46,332 nucleotides of DNA from Bdellovibrionales bacterium (lineage in GTDB: Bacteria; Myxococcota; XYA12-FULL-58-9; SYDY01): NCBI GenBank assembly GCA_005801425.1, contig SYDY01000016.1, positions 1-46,332 on the forward strand, read 5' to 3'. Every line of letters begins with the position of its first letter. Positions within the stretch are counted from its first letter, which is position 1. The notes beneath the pieces are model-generated. The model ran no database searches. It had not been told where the DNA came from and saw only the letters and a list, made by a program, of their open reading frames with translations. Positions 1 to 8,947 of this stretch are shown here, in pieces. The translations under genes and the position numbers were made by a program.

Positions 1-650
<650 letters not shown>

Positions 651-691
651 CGCTACTTTTCCGCGTCATTTTTTTCGCGTAGTACACCCTT

Positions 692-1450
692 ATGCTCCGT
701 CCCATCATTCTCAGTATTGCTGGTTCTGATCCCTGCGGTGGGGCAGGGGTCCAGGCCGATGCGCGCATGATCTGGGCCTGTGGTGGTCGTCCGGCGACGG
801 TGATTGCAACCCTGACCGCACAAAATAGCCAGCGATTTGTGGGGAGCTATCCGGTGTCGGTCGATGTACTCAGCGCACAACTTCACGCGGTGATGGAAGA
901 TCTTCCCGTGGCGGCGATCAAAGTGGGTGCGCTTGGCAATGCAGAAAACGTTCGTCTTGTGGCGAATTTTTGCAAAGAAGCCCATGTGCCGTGTGTGGTC
1001 GATCCGGTATTAAACGCAACCTTGGGTGGCGCGTTATGTGAGGGTGATGATGTCGTGCAGGCGTATTACGAATTTGCAAACGAGCATGTTGTGATCACAC
1101 CCAACGGCGATGAACTTGCCCAACTCAATCGTCATTCCCGTAGGGGCGACCGGCCGGTCGCCCAAGCATTATTACACCAAGGCTTCGGCGCCATTCTCCA
1201 CACCGGCGGCGACGGCCAAGAATTATGCGTCGATACGTTGTACACGCGAGACTCCCAAGAACATTTTTCAAGCAAACGCATCCAAGGTGATATCCACGGC
1301 ACGGGCTGCGTTTTTTCATCGGCCATCGCGACGTATTTAGGAATGAACATGCCGTTGCGTGATGCTGTAGAACAGGCCAAACAGGCTGTAAACCACGCCA
1401 TGATGTATGCTGTGAAAATTGGCCACGGGCGTGCGCAGGTTGAACCATGA
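692..1450 (+). CDS. thiD: Hydroxymethylpyrimidine (phosphate) kinase ThiD
   Basis: Phosphorylates HMP and HMP-P to HMP-PP, which ThiE uses. 252 residues, slightly shorter than the usual ~265. Ribokinase-fold motifs are clear: N-terminal ILSIAGSDPCGGAGVQAD, central VVDPVLNATLGG and ITPNGDELAQL, and C-terminal GDIHGTGCVFSSAIATYL, whose GTGC holds the anion hole and the catalytic Cys. First gene of the thi operon; its last 4 bases overlap thiE (ATGA). Odd feature: residues ~149-158 (RRGDRPV) are encoded by a perfect 20-bp palindrome (1144-1163) of the same GTAGGGGCG type found between genes elsewhere in the window. It lies in the linker after ITPNGDELAQL, where family members vary. Confidence 0.95.
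   Translation: MLRPIILSIAGSDPCGGAGVQADARMIWACGGRPATVIATLTAQNSQRFVGSYPVSVDVLSAQLHAVMEDLPVAAIKVGALGNAENVRLVANFCKEAHVPCVVDPVLNATLGGALCEGDDVVQAYYEFANEHVVITPNGDELAQLNRHSRRGDRPVAQALLHQGFGAILHTGGDGQELCVDTLYTRDSQEHFSSKRIQGDIHGTGCVFSSAIATYLGMNMPLRDAVEQAKQAVNHAMMYAVKIGHGRAQVEP
1140..1163. repeat. GTAGGGGCG-type palindrome inside thiD
   Basis: GTAG followed by a perfect 20-bp palindrome GGGCGACCGGCCGGTCGCCC at 1144-1163. The outer GTAGGGGCG and terminal CGCCC match the intergenic copies at 30378-30403 and 33742-33767. It stays in frame and encodes part of a linker in ThiD. Confidence 0.7.
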
Positions 1451-2058
1451 CACGTGATGTCGGACGCCTTCATGTGATCACCGATACGATCTTGCAACAT
1501 CGTTTTAATGCTTCGGAACTTGCGATGATGGCGGCGCGGGGTGGGACGGATGTTGTGCAATATCGTGATAAACAACAAATCCCCACACAACAACGGATCG
1601 ACACCACCAAGGCGATGCTACATTGGGGTGTGCATGTTATTGTGAACGATCACGTGGATGTTGCATGCGTTGCCCATGGTGTTCATGTGGGCGCGGAAGA
1701 TGTTTCCGCAGAAAACGCGCGCATGATACTTGGTTCGGAAAAAATAGTGGGCTGCACGATAAACAACATCGCCATGGCACGCAACGCCTTGCGATGGCCT
1801 GTGGATTACGTCGGCGTGGGTCCTGTTTTTCCTACGCGCAGCAAAGATCGTCCCGCACCGGTGTTGGGTTTGGATGGATTGCATGAAATCGCATCCATGC
1901 TTCCGTTCCCTGTGATCGCCATCGGTGGCATCGGTCCCGAACACATCGCGGATGTGTTGGCAGCGGGTGCCTATGGTGTTGCGGTTTTGTCATCGGTGGT
2001 GTGTGCTGACGATCCTGAAAAGGCAACCCGTGCATGCCGTGAGGCCATCGATCGATGA
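1447..2058 (+). CDS. thiE: Thiamine-phosphate synthase ThiE
   Basis: Joins HMP-PP and the thiazole carboxylate/phosphate to make thiamine phosphate. 203 residues, the normal size. TIM-barrel motifs in order: VVQYRDK (~residues 36-42), IVNDHVDVA (~60-68), GVHVGAEDV, YVGVGPVFPTRSKDRPAPVLG (~118-138, pyrophosphate loop) and IAIGGIGPEHIADVLAAGAYGVAVLSSV. It starts inside the last codons of thiD and its stop overlaps thiO, so translation is probably coupled. A second ThiE/TenI-like domain lies at the end of the operon (4200-5267); this copy matches ThiE better and is the likelier synthase. Confidence 0.93.
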   Translation: MTRDVGRLHVITDTILQHRFNASELAMMAARGGTDVVQYRDKQQIPTQQRIDTTKAMLHWGVHVIVNDHVDVACVAHGVHVGAEDVSAENARMILGSEKIVGCTINNIAMARNALRWPVDYVGVGPVFPTRSKDRPAPVLGLDGLHEIASMLPFPVIAIGGIGPEHIADVLAAGAYGVAVLSSVVCADDPEKATRACREAIDR

Positions 2059-3209
2059 GAAAAGCACCTCAACATGTTCTTGTGATCGGCGGTGGCATCA
2101 TCGGTTTGAGTATTGCCTATCGTCTTGCCACACGCGGTGCACATGTGACGCTTGTCGATCGCGGAATTCCAGGACACGAATGCACATGGGCTGCAGGCGG
2201 CATGCTTGCCCCTACATGTGAAGGAGAGGTTGCAGACAGGGCCCTGGTTGCTTTGGGTTACGATAGTTTGCATCGATACCATGCATGGGTTTCTGAACTG
2301 GAATCGTTGACGGGACTCGATTGTTGTTTGGGTTCAGGCGAGACGTTGCTTGTGGCCACCGATCACGATGAACGCGGTCAGACCGAACACATGGCGCGTT
2401 TGATCACAAACAAAGGTGGTCATGTTGAGCGCCTGCATTTGGATGATGCACGTGCGATGGCGCCGCTTCTTACACCGAGGCTCACGCTTGCGTACCGCGT
2501 GCAAGGAGATCGATGGATAGAACCTCGCGCATTGTGTCAGGCCCTTGTTGAAGCATTGCACCGCATGAACGTTGATGTTCGTGAAAACCACGAAGCAACG
2601 TGTCAGGACTTCGTGATGGCTGATGCGGTGGTTCTCGCATGCGGTGCGTGGCATGATCTCTTAAAACACTCCCCCTCTGATTCACCTTTCACGCTTGCGG
2701 GGGAGGTCGACACCCCCACTTTCGTGAGGGCAGGCTGCGGCCGGGTGGGTGGGGGTGCAAACGGTCACTTCTCGCTTGGTATCCGCCCCATCCGCGGCCA
2801 AACAGTGCATCTTACAGGGGCATCGTTGTTAAATCATGTGGTTCGCACGCCCCGTGTCTATTTGGTGCCGCGCCGTGATGGCGTGGTGATTGGTGCAACC
2901 AGTGAAGAGCAGGGTTTTGACCGTACATCGCCTGCGGGTGGTGTTTATGAACTTTTGCGTTACGGGATCCAAACAGTGCCAGCACTGTATGAATTACATT
3001 TTTCTGAAGTTGCCGTAGGATTTCGTTCAGCGACAAAGGACCATATGCCAGTACTCGACAAAGTGCCCCAATCATCGATTTACGTGGCCACAGGCCATTA
3101 TCGTGATGGCATACTGCTTGCGCCTGCATCGGCCGATCACATGGCAGAGATGATCATGACCGGCGAAAAACCGGATGCAATCGAACCGTTTTCATGGAGA
3201 GCGCAATGA
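2055..3209 (+). CDS. thiO: Glycine oxidase ThiO (FAD-dependent)
   Basis: Oxidises glycine to the iminoglycine (dehydroglycine) used by ThiG for the thiazole ring. 384 residues against ~365-370 usually. The N-terminus carries the Rossmann motif VIGGGIIGLSIAYRLATRG, then CTWAAGGMLAP. The C-terminal half has VYLVPRRDGVVIGATSEEQGFD and the final IYVATGHYRDGILLAPASA typical of the DAO/glycine-oxidase family. Overlaps thiE upstream and thiS downstream by 4 bases each. Odd feature: between the strand VVLACGAWHDLL and the conserved IRPIRGQ there are about 30 extra residues (~205-237), encoded by a repeat-like G/C-run element (2667-2763). The reading frame is kept. Presence of ThiO rather than ThiH suggests an oxygen-dependent route. 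Confidence 0.93.
   Translation: MRKAPQHVLVIGGGIIGLSIAYRLATRGAHVTLVDRGIPGHECTWAAGGMLAPTCEGEVADRALVALGYDSLHRYHAWVSELESLTGLDCCLGSGETLLVATDHDERGQTEHMARLITNKGGHVERLHLDDARAMAPLLTPRLTLAYRVQGDRWIEPRALCQALVEALHRMNVDVRENHEATCQDFVMADAVVLACGAWHDLLKHSPSDSPFTLAGEVDTPTFVRAGCGRVGGGANGHFSLGIRPIRGQTVHLTGASLLNHVVRTPRVYLVPRRDGVVIGATSEEQGFDRTSPAGGVYELLRYGIQTVPALYELHFSEVAVGFRSATKDHMPVLDKVPQSSIYVATGHYRDGILLAPASADHMAEMIMTGEKPDAIEPFSWRAQ
2667..2763. repeat. G/C-run palindromic element inserted in frame in thiO
   Basis: Contains runs CCCCCTC, GCGGGGGAGGTCG, CACCCCCAC and GGGTGGGTGGGGGTG in self-complementary arrangement. The module order (Tn-CG-n-GC, then GGGGGAGGTCG, then GGTGGGGGTG) parallels the intergenic copies at 34147-34217 and 41881-41934. 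It encodes about 32 residues that are not expected at this position in ThiO. Confidence 0.6.
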
Positions 3210-3412
3210 TTAAAATTACTTTAAACGGCAAAGAAACGACGATGCAAGAACACACGGTTGATGCGGTTCTTGTGCTCTTGGGCTTGAACGTCGATCCACG
3301 CGGTTTTGCCATTGCGCTCAACGATGCCGTGGTGCCGCGAAGCCAATGGAGCACGGTGATATTGTGCGACAGCGATCGTGTTGAAGTGGTCGGTGCGATG
3401 CAAGGCGGTTGA
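3206..3412 (+). CDS. thiS: Sulfur carrier protein ThiS
   Basis: Small ubiquitin-like protein whose C-terminal glycine is thiocarboxylated and hands sulfur to ThiG. 68 residues from the ATG that overlaps the thiO stop (ATGA); a longer in-frame start 12 bases upstream is possible but lies inside thiO. It ends in the required GAMQGG. Internal motifs ([40 protein letters not shown]) are typical. The activating enzyme ThiF is not in this window. Confidence 0.95.
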   Translation: MIKITLNGKETTMQEHTVDAVLVLLGLNVDPRGFAIALNDAVVPRSQWSTVILCDSDRVEVVGAMQGG

Positions 3413-4194
3413 TGATGAACGACTTTTTAAAATTGGGATCGTTAGAACTTTCTTCTCGTGTTTTGCTGGGAACGTCGCGCTATCCGAGTCGTGAAATACT
3501 TCTCTCGGCGTTGCAAGCAAGCCAGGCGGAACTTGTAACGGTTTCTGTTCGTCGTGTTGCCATGGCAACGAACGAAGAAAATATCTACGAAGTATTGCGT
3601 GCACGAGGCTTGCATTTGTTGCCCAATACGGCGGGATGTTTTACGGCGAAAGAGGCGGTGTTGACGGCAGAGCTTGCCCGGGAAGCCTTGGAAACCGATT
3701 TGATTAAACTTGAGGTCATCGCCGACGAAGATACACTTCTTCCCGAAGCCGAAGAATTGCTGAAAGCAGCACGTCTTTTGGTGGCCTCCGGATTTACGGT
3801 ATTGCCTTATACCAACGACGATCCGGTGCTTGCTTGCAAACTTGCGGATGCAGGTTGTGCTGCGGTGATGCCACTTGGATCGCCCATTGGTTCGGGACTT
3901 GGGATCAGCAATCCTCACAATTTGGCGTTGATTAAGGCCCGTGTGCATGTACCGATGATTATCGATGCAGGACTTGGCACCGCATCCGATGTGACGCAGG
4001 CGTTTGAATTGGGTGCCGATGCGGTGTTGCTAAATACTGCCGTTGCAAGAGCCATCGATCCGGTGGGTATGGCACGGGCCATGCATCATGCGGCGAAAGC
4101 GGGTCGTGGTGCATATCTTGCGGGTCGCATGCCCAAACGTTTGCTTGCTGAAGCCTCATCGCCCATGGAAGGGCGCATCAAAACAGCGGGGTAG
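3412..4194 (+). CDS. thiG: Thiazole synthase ThiG
   Basis: Builds the thiazole phosphate from deoxyxylulose phosphate, iminoglycine and ThiS thiocarboxylate. About 260 residues, the family norm. Visible motifs: [50 protein letters not shown] (the Lys forms the imine with the sugar), [19 protein letters not shown] and [32 protein letters not shown]. Starts at ATGATG directly on the thiS stop (TGATGATG), so either ATG could be used. Middle gene of the operon. Confidence 0.95.
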   Translation: MMNDFLKLGSLELSSRVLLGTSRYPSREILLSALQASQAELVTVSVRRVAMATNEENIYEVLRARGLHLLPNTAGCFTAKEAVLTAELAREALETDLIKLEVIADEDTLLPEAEELLKAARLLVASGFTVLPYTNDDPVLACKLADAGCAAVMPLGSPIGSGLGISNPHNLALIKARVHVPMIIDAGLGTASDVTQAFELGADAVLLNTAVARAIDPVGMARAMHHAAKAGRGAYLAGRMPKRLLAEASSPMEGRIKTAG

Positions 4195-4199
4195 TGATC

Positions 4200-5267
4200 A
4201 TGACCGATGCACGTTTGATGTTGATCACCGATGAACAACCCGATCTCGAAGCGCGCGTGTTTTCTGCCGTGAGTGGCGGGATAGGCATCGTGCAAGTGCG
4301 CGAACGTCAATTGGATGACCATGCATTGCACGATCTTGTATGGCGTTTGTTGCGCGGTATTGAAGGCCGCGCCGAAGTGATCGTGAATGGTCGACCTCAT
4401 GTTGCTGAAGCATGCGGCGTGGGTCTGCATCTTCCCTATCGTGATGCGGAGACATTCACGGGTCATGCCCGAAGTGTTTCGATTCATTCCCAAGAAGAAG
4501 CGCAAGCGATAGAACCAAAAAATATCGATTATGTTTTAATCGGTACGTTGTTCCCAACATCATGCAAACCCGATGTTGTGCCGCTTGGTATTGAGCGTAC
4601 CTCTTCTTTTCTTACGCATCTTCAAAATCCTGGTTATGCCATTGGCGGCATTCTTCCTTCGCATGTTCAACAACTTCTTGATGCAGGATTTTACGGTGTT
4701 GCAGTACGATCGGGAATTTTATCGGATCCCAATCCCGACGAAGCAGCTGCGCGATACCAAGGGGCTTTCGGAAAAACAAAAGAACGTCCCAATACGCGTT
4801 TTTCTTGGGCGACGCTCCCTGATGCCCAGCGAATCATCGCATTGGTGAATGCAGCTTATGGCCGCGAATTGCGCTGGAAAACGCAGCATCGTGTGACGCT
4901 TGCTGAAATGCAATCGATTCTCCTGTCACCCGACCAACGCGTATTGATGCTTCTTGAAGGAAATATCCTCGTTGGGTGTGTGTTGTTGGATAATAGAACA
5001 AATATCCCGTGGTTTGGCATGCTCAGCATATGGCCTGGAATGCATGGGTTGGGCTTAGGACGCGTTTTATTGCAAGAGCTCGAACGCATTTGTCGCGATG
5101 AATATGCGGTATCATGCATCGCATGCGATGTGGGTGATTTTAATCCCCATCTGTTAAAATACTACGGCGCACAAGGTTATGCTGTTGTGGGTGAACGCCC
5201 ATGGATTGGGCCTGAACTCAAAACGGGTATTGCCAAATTTATTCGGATGGAAAAAATATTGCTTTGA
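4200..5267 (+). CDS. TenI/ThiE-like domain fused to a GNAT acetyltransferase
   Basis: About 355 residues in two parts. The first (~1-190) is a second ThiE/TenI-superfamily barrel: LMLITDEQ, IGIVQVRERQLDD, VIVNGRPHVAEACGVGLHL, SVSIHSQEEA, YVLIGTLFPTSCKPDVVPLG and YAIGGILPSHVQQLLDAGFYGVAVRSGIL. The TSCK-PLG stretch resembles TenI (thiazole tautomerase) more than ThiE. The residue where Bacillus TenI has its tautomerase His (GHxF) appears to be Thr here (GTLF). The second part (~200-355) is a GNAT fold with the acetyl-CoA loop at GLGLGRVLLQELE. Last gene of the thi operon; by context likely thiazole tautomerase, with an unknown role for the acetyltransferase. A GTG at 4194 is an alternative start. 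Confidence 0.8.
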   Translation: MTDARLMLITDEQPDLEARVFSAVSGGIGIVQVRERQLDDHALHDLVWRLLRGIEGRAEVIVNGRPHVAEACGVGLHLPYRDAETFTGHARSVSIHSQEEAQAIEPKNIDYVLIGTLFPTSCKPDVVPLGIERTSSFLTHLQNPGYAIGGILPSHVQQLLDAGFYGVAVRSGILSDPNPDEAAARYQGAFGKTKERPNTRFSWATLPDAQRIIALVNAAYGRELRWKTQHRVTLAEMQSILLSPDQRVLMLLEGNILVGCVLLDNRTNIPWFGMLSIWPGMHGLGLGRVLLQELERICRDEYAVSCIACDVGDFNPHLLKYYGAQGYAVVGERPWIGPELKTGIAKFIRMEKILL

Positions 5268-5277
5268 TCTCTTGTCG

Positions 5278-5297
5278 GGGCGGTTCGCGAACCGCCC
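5278..5297. repeat. GGGCGGTTCGCGAACCGCCC palindrome
   Basis: Perfect 20-bp palindrome just after the thi operon. It differs from the copies at 30382-30401 and 33746-33765 by a single central base. No T-run follows, so it is not a classical terminator, though a hairpin in the mRNA end is possible. Confidence 0.75.
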
Positions 5298-5349
5298 GCT
5301 CTAAAAATCATGACGCAACACATTCCTCATCTCCCCCGATACAATACCT

Positions 5350-6255
5350 ATGAGCGCACTTGTGGTTCGAGCATTGCGTATGTTGGAAAAAAACGCAGGG
5401 CAAATCATACAGGCGATTCAAGATAAAACCACAGATCATCTTCTTTATGGCCGCGCAGGAAGTATCAACGATTCGACACCTCGCGATCATATTTGCCCAA
5501 CAAGCGGTGCTGTCGGCACACTGCATCCCGATGGTTCATTTCGTGTTGAAGCACCCCATGGTTTGCCAAATATGGGGATCATTCATTTTCCTGGCATCCG
5601 TGGTTATCCCCACAGCGTGATCCGAGAATTTTCGGGTGAGAAGGGTGACACGCGTCTACCGGCTGCTTTGCATCAGGTGGCCGCACCGTGGTGGATTGCG
5701 GGCACCCCACGCACGACGACGTCCATGATCAACAGTGTGGTAGGTGCAACGCGTGCGATTGCAGAGCGTGGGTGGTTGAGCAATGGCCTTCCTCTTGTCT
5801 GTTATGGTCGGTCCATGGGGTCGCGCCCTGCGATCTCTGCCGGATTGCGTTTGGCCCGTGAAGTACAGGCGGGTGTACCTGTGGTATTGATACTTGACGG
5901 TGCTTTTGGTCGGCTTTCACGGGCGGGAGCCCACTGGCCTTTGGGCTTGGGTGCACGATTTCTTCATCCAGCCCATGATGTTTGCACCGAATCGTTGGTG
6001 TCTCGGGTGCCTATATGGCCGTCCAATCTCTATGTTCTCCAACTCATATTGCGGCATGATTGGATGGTGCCTGTTGCTGAACAACACCGCTTTGGGAGTC
6101 TGTTGGAAGAACGAGCAGCGGGGCGTTATGCGGCACTTGAGGTCGATTGTGGGCATAATTCTTACCCAGCCCTGCGCAGTCTTCGTTTTGATCTTCTTAA
6201 AAATTTTCACGTGGTAGGAGGTGTCCCCCAGTTGCAAGGGGTGTCCTTCAGATAG
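5350..6255 (+). CDS. Putative alpha/beta-hydrolase-like protein
   Basis: 301 residues, family not recognised with certainty. Residues ~150-165 read LPLVCYGRSMGSRPAISAG, a GxSxG nucleophile elbow. Further on, DWMVPVAEQHRFGSLLEER and the C-terminal EVDCGHNSYPALRS supply plausible acid (Asp) and His partners at the spacing expected for alpha/beta hydrolases of the small-serine-hydrolase or dienelactone type. No signal peptide. It lies 12 bases upstream of adenosine deaminase on the same strand and may be co-transcribed. Its final codons include an inverted repeat (about 6220-6247, GGTGTCCCCCAG...CAAGGGGTGTCC) that could be a weak hairpin. Substrate unknown. Confidence 0.5.
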   Translation: MSALVVRALRMLEKNAGQIIQAIQDKTTDHLLYGRAGSINDSTPRDHICPTSGAVGTLHPDGSFRVEAPHGLPNMGIIHFPGIRGYPHSVIREFSGEKGDTRLPAALHQVAAPWWIAGTPRTTTSMINSVVGATRAIAERGWLSNGLPLVCYGRSMGSRPAISAGLRLAREVQAGVPVVLILDGAFGRLSRAGAHWPLGLGARFLHPAHDVCTESLVSRVPIWPSNLYVLQLILRHDWMVPVAEQHRFGSLLEERAAGRYAALEVDCGHNSYPALRSLRFDLLKNFHVVGGVPQLQGVSFR

Positions 6256-6266
6256 TATAGTCGTCC

Positions 6267-7511
6267 ATGACTGATTTTGATCCAAAACTTGAAGCTTTTG
6301 TAAAAGACCTTCCTAAAACAGACCTTCATCTTCATCTTGATGGTTCCATTCGTATTTCAACCTTGATTGAACTTGCCAAAGAAAACGGCGTTGCGCTTCC
6401 TAGTCAAACCGAAGCAGGACTGCGTGAATTGGTGTTCAAAGAACGTTATGTTGATTTACCCGACTATTTGCAAGGCTTTGGCTACACCGTGGCCTGCATG
6501 CAAAATGTCGAAAATCTTTCACGAGTGGCTTATGAGTTGGCACAAGACAATCAACGCGAAGGTGTTCGCTATATCGAAGTACGTTTTGCGCCTCAGTTTC
6601 ATGTCAATCCACCCATCACCACGGTGGATGTGATCCGAGCGGTTGACGAAGGTCTCTCGCGTGCGACCCGAGAATTTAATAGCCGTGAGCAGGTAGTAAG
6701 CGGTCGCGAACCGCCTTTTGATTACGGTATTATTTGCTGCGCGATGCGCATGTTTACCCAAGGGTTCAGCATTTATTTCGATCGCATGCTTGAAGCCCAT
6801 CGTTATTCACCTCCAAAACGTGTTTTCAAGTATGCTTCCATGGAGTTGGCGCAAGCAGCTGTGCGTGCACGCGATGATCACGGTGCGCAGGTGGTAGGAT
6901 TTGATTTAGCAGGCGAAGAAGCGGGGTATCCAGCTGTTGCTCATCGCGAAGCCTATGCCTACGCCCATCGAAATTTTTTACGAAAAACCGTTCATGCAGG
7001 TGAAGCCTATGGACCCGAAAGTATTTTTCAAGCGATCACCGAATTGCACGCTGAGCGTATCGGCCATGGTACATATTTACTTAAACCCGACGCCATTCGC
7101 GATCCATCGATTTTAAATCCCGAAGCCTACGTGGAAAAGTTGGGAGAATACATCGCGGATCAACGTATTACACTTGAAGTATGTCTCACGAGTAATTTGC
7201 AAACCAATCCGGCCATGCAAAGCATTGGGGAGCACAGCCTGCGTGATTTTTTAAGCAAGCGGCTCAGCGTGAGTTTGTGTACTGATAATCGCACCGTGAG
7301 CAACACCACGGTGACCCGCGAAATACTGCTTGCACTCAAGCATTTTAAGATCACCCGTGAAACGCTTAAATCTATCGTGATGTACGGATTTAAACGCAGT
7401 TTCTTTCATGGATCGTATTTGGGGAAACGCGCGTACGTGCATCAGATGATCGATTATTACGAAGCGATCGAAGCCAAACATGGCATGAACGATGCTATGC
7501 TAACGGTGTGA
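6267..7511 (+). CDS. add: Adenosine deaminase
   Basis: Zinc enzyme converting adenosine to inosine for purine salvage. 414 residues, longer than the ~340 of compact bacterial forms. Motifs in order: TDLHLHLDGSI (Zn ligands, ~residues 19-29), VVGFDLAGEEAG, TVHAGEAYGPESI (Zn His and catalytic Glu), ERIGHGTYL, ITLEVCLTSNLQTN and SLCTDNRTVS (the Zn Asp, followed by Asn where many family members have a second Asp; Asn is also known here in other bacterial sequences). The region around residues 130-155 is longer than in compact forms and includes a short palindrome-like GCGGTCGCGAACCGC (6700-6714). Converges tail-to-tail with the next gene, with no gap between stops. Confidence 0.93.
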   Translation: MTDFDPKLEAFVKDLPKTDLHLHLDGSIRISTLIELAKENGVALPSQTEAGLRELVFKERYVDLPDYLQGFGYTVACMQNVENLSRVAYELAQDNQREGVRYIEVRFAPQFHVNPPITTVDVIRAVDEGLSRATREFNSREQVVSGREPPFDYGIICCAMRMFTQGFSIYFDRMLEAHRYSPPKRVFKYASMELAQAAVRARDDHGAQVVGFDLAGEEAGYPAVAHREAYAYAHRNFLRKTVHAGEAYGPESIFQAITELHAERIGHGTYLLKPDAIRDPSILNPEAYVEKLGEYIADQRITLEVCLTSNLQTNPAMQSIGEHSLRDFLSKRLSVSLCTDNRTVSNTTVTREILLALKHFKITRETLKSIVMYGFKRSFFHGSYLGKRAYVHQMIDYYEAIEAKHGMNDAMLTV

Positions 7512-8837
7512 TTATTTAGGACAGCCCGATTCACCGGGATGATAGGTGCACCATTTATCTTCGCTGCATTCACGTGAATACGGATAGTACGTGCATACGT
7601 TACCGGTGCTTGTGCTTCCATTGTTTGCACAAAGTGCAGGGATCGCATCGCACAAACATGCAACACAACTCGCATCTGCGGTGGAACATGCATTGGTGCA
7701 TAGCCCAGGCTCTTCATCGATAGGTGGACAGCTCTCGTCTGTGTACGCCTTGCGACAGTGAATGTCGGTTGTGTTGTTCTCACAATAAGCAGCGGTTTTA
7801 ATGCACCGTGCGTCGTTTTGCCCTGCGTTGGAAACGCAGTATTTTTTGGATGTGATACATAGAATATCTTCGGCATTGCTTATACAATAATTGTTTTCGC
7901 CAGTGCATCGATCATTGGAACTATTTGTTGTGCAGTATGTCTTTGCGTCAACACACCGAGTATCATTTTTTCCAGCATCGGATTTGCAGTAAGTTAAGTC
8001 GGTGTCGCTTGTGGTGCCGGGACAATCAGGCGACTTAGGAAAATCGATGCATAGATTGCTTGTCACGTAAGGCGATGGTGGTGCTGGCGTCACACAGTGC
8101 GGATCTTGGGGAAATTGATCGCAATAGCTTTCTGGTGAATAGGTCAGTGGCTTTGCTTCAAGAATGGCTTCCTGGCATCGACTGTAGCACGTGTAGTAGC
8201 TTGTTTTGGGACGCGGATGCAAAAGCGTGTCGCAACTGGGTGCCATCATGATGCAGTTGGCTTCACATGTTTCAAGCGCGTTGCAGTAAATATCGCTGTT
8301 GAATTGCGCGACCAGGTTTACGGCATTGGTTTTATTCTCGCTGCTATCGCAGCATCGCAGGCGTTGTTCTGCTTCCTGGCATGTGGCTGAACCCTGGGCA
8401 TAGCATGCGGTTCGGCAGGTATTATAATTACGTTCGGCAATGTCATCGGCGCTGGTTCTTCCAAAAATTTTATAGACGCCGCAATCTGTTTGGCTGACAC
8501 AATAGGCTTCGCACACCTCATAGCTGTTTGCACATCGTACTTTGCTGATATCAATCTTAAATGTATAGCCGCAATCATCGGCAAGATGGAGTGCGGCATC
8601 GGTACATCCATCGGGTTCGGCACGTGTGATCTCTGATTCATCAACACCTTCGCGATATCCCGATGTTCCGGTGAGAAGGCTGCTTAAAGAGGGTGGCCGA
8701 TTGTCTTCATTGCCGTCCGCACCAGGGAAAGGAATCGTGTCAGCAGCATCGTCACAGCCGATACAAGGAATTGCGGAAAACCCACAAAAGAGCACAAAAG
8801 ACCACATGGGTCGCAAACGCCGCAACGAAACGATCAT
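7512..8837 (-). CDS. Cysteine-rich lipoprotein with tandem YC-x-N repeats
   Basis: About 441 residues from the ATG at 8837. The N-terminus MIVSLRRLRPM is basic, then a hydrophobic stretch leads to a lipobox-like AIPCIGC, so it is probably exported and lipidated. Longer in-frame starts (8864 and beyond) exist but give a poorer signal sequence. The mature part is full of cysteines, mostly paired at short spacing (CEAYC, CRTAC, CCDS, CEANC, CYSRC). Residues near the C-terminus carry about five imperfect ~20-residue repeats of the form YC-x(3,4)-N/D-x-x-D-x-C (about 7740-8010). No enzyme motif is visible. The many disulfides suggest a stable surface or periplasmic binding or structural protein. 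Confidence 0.7.
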   Translation of the reverse strand: MIVSLRRLRPMWSFVLFCGFSAIPCIGCDDAADTIPFPGADGNEDNRPPSLSSLLTGTSGYREGVDESEITRAEPDGCTDAALHLADDCGYTFKIDISKVRCANSYEVCEAYCVSQTDCGVYKIFGRTSADDIAERNYNTCRTACYAQGSATCQEAEQRLRCCDSSENKTNAVNLVAQFNSDIYCNALETCEANCIMMAPSCDTLLHPRPKTSYYTCYSRCQEAILEAKPLTYSPESYCDQFPQDPHCVTPAPPSPYVTSNLCIDFPKSPDCPGTTSDTDLTYCKSDAGKNDTRCVDAKTYCTTNSSNDRCTGENNYCISNAEDILCITSKKYCVSNAGQNDARCIKTAAYCENNTTDIHCRKAYTDESCPPIDEEPGLCTNACSTADASCVACLCDAIPALCANNGSTSTGNVCTYYPYSRECSEDKWCTYHPGESGCPK

Positions 8838-8947
8838 ACAGACAAATAACCACCAGTCTTTCATATTGGCTATCAACTTTATCAGCTTACATGAGATTAC
8901 CTCATAGAGTATGCTGGTTTTGTTCTGGCCGCCCCGGAGGATGCACG

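Noticed and set aside
6695-6717. In-frame repeat insertion in adenosine deaminase (GCGGTCGCGAACCGC)
   Set aside because: The palindrome is short and imperfect (5-bp arms). The surrounding EQVVSGREPPFDYG segment looks like a normal loop in longer adenosine deaminases, so an insertion is not supported.
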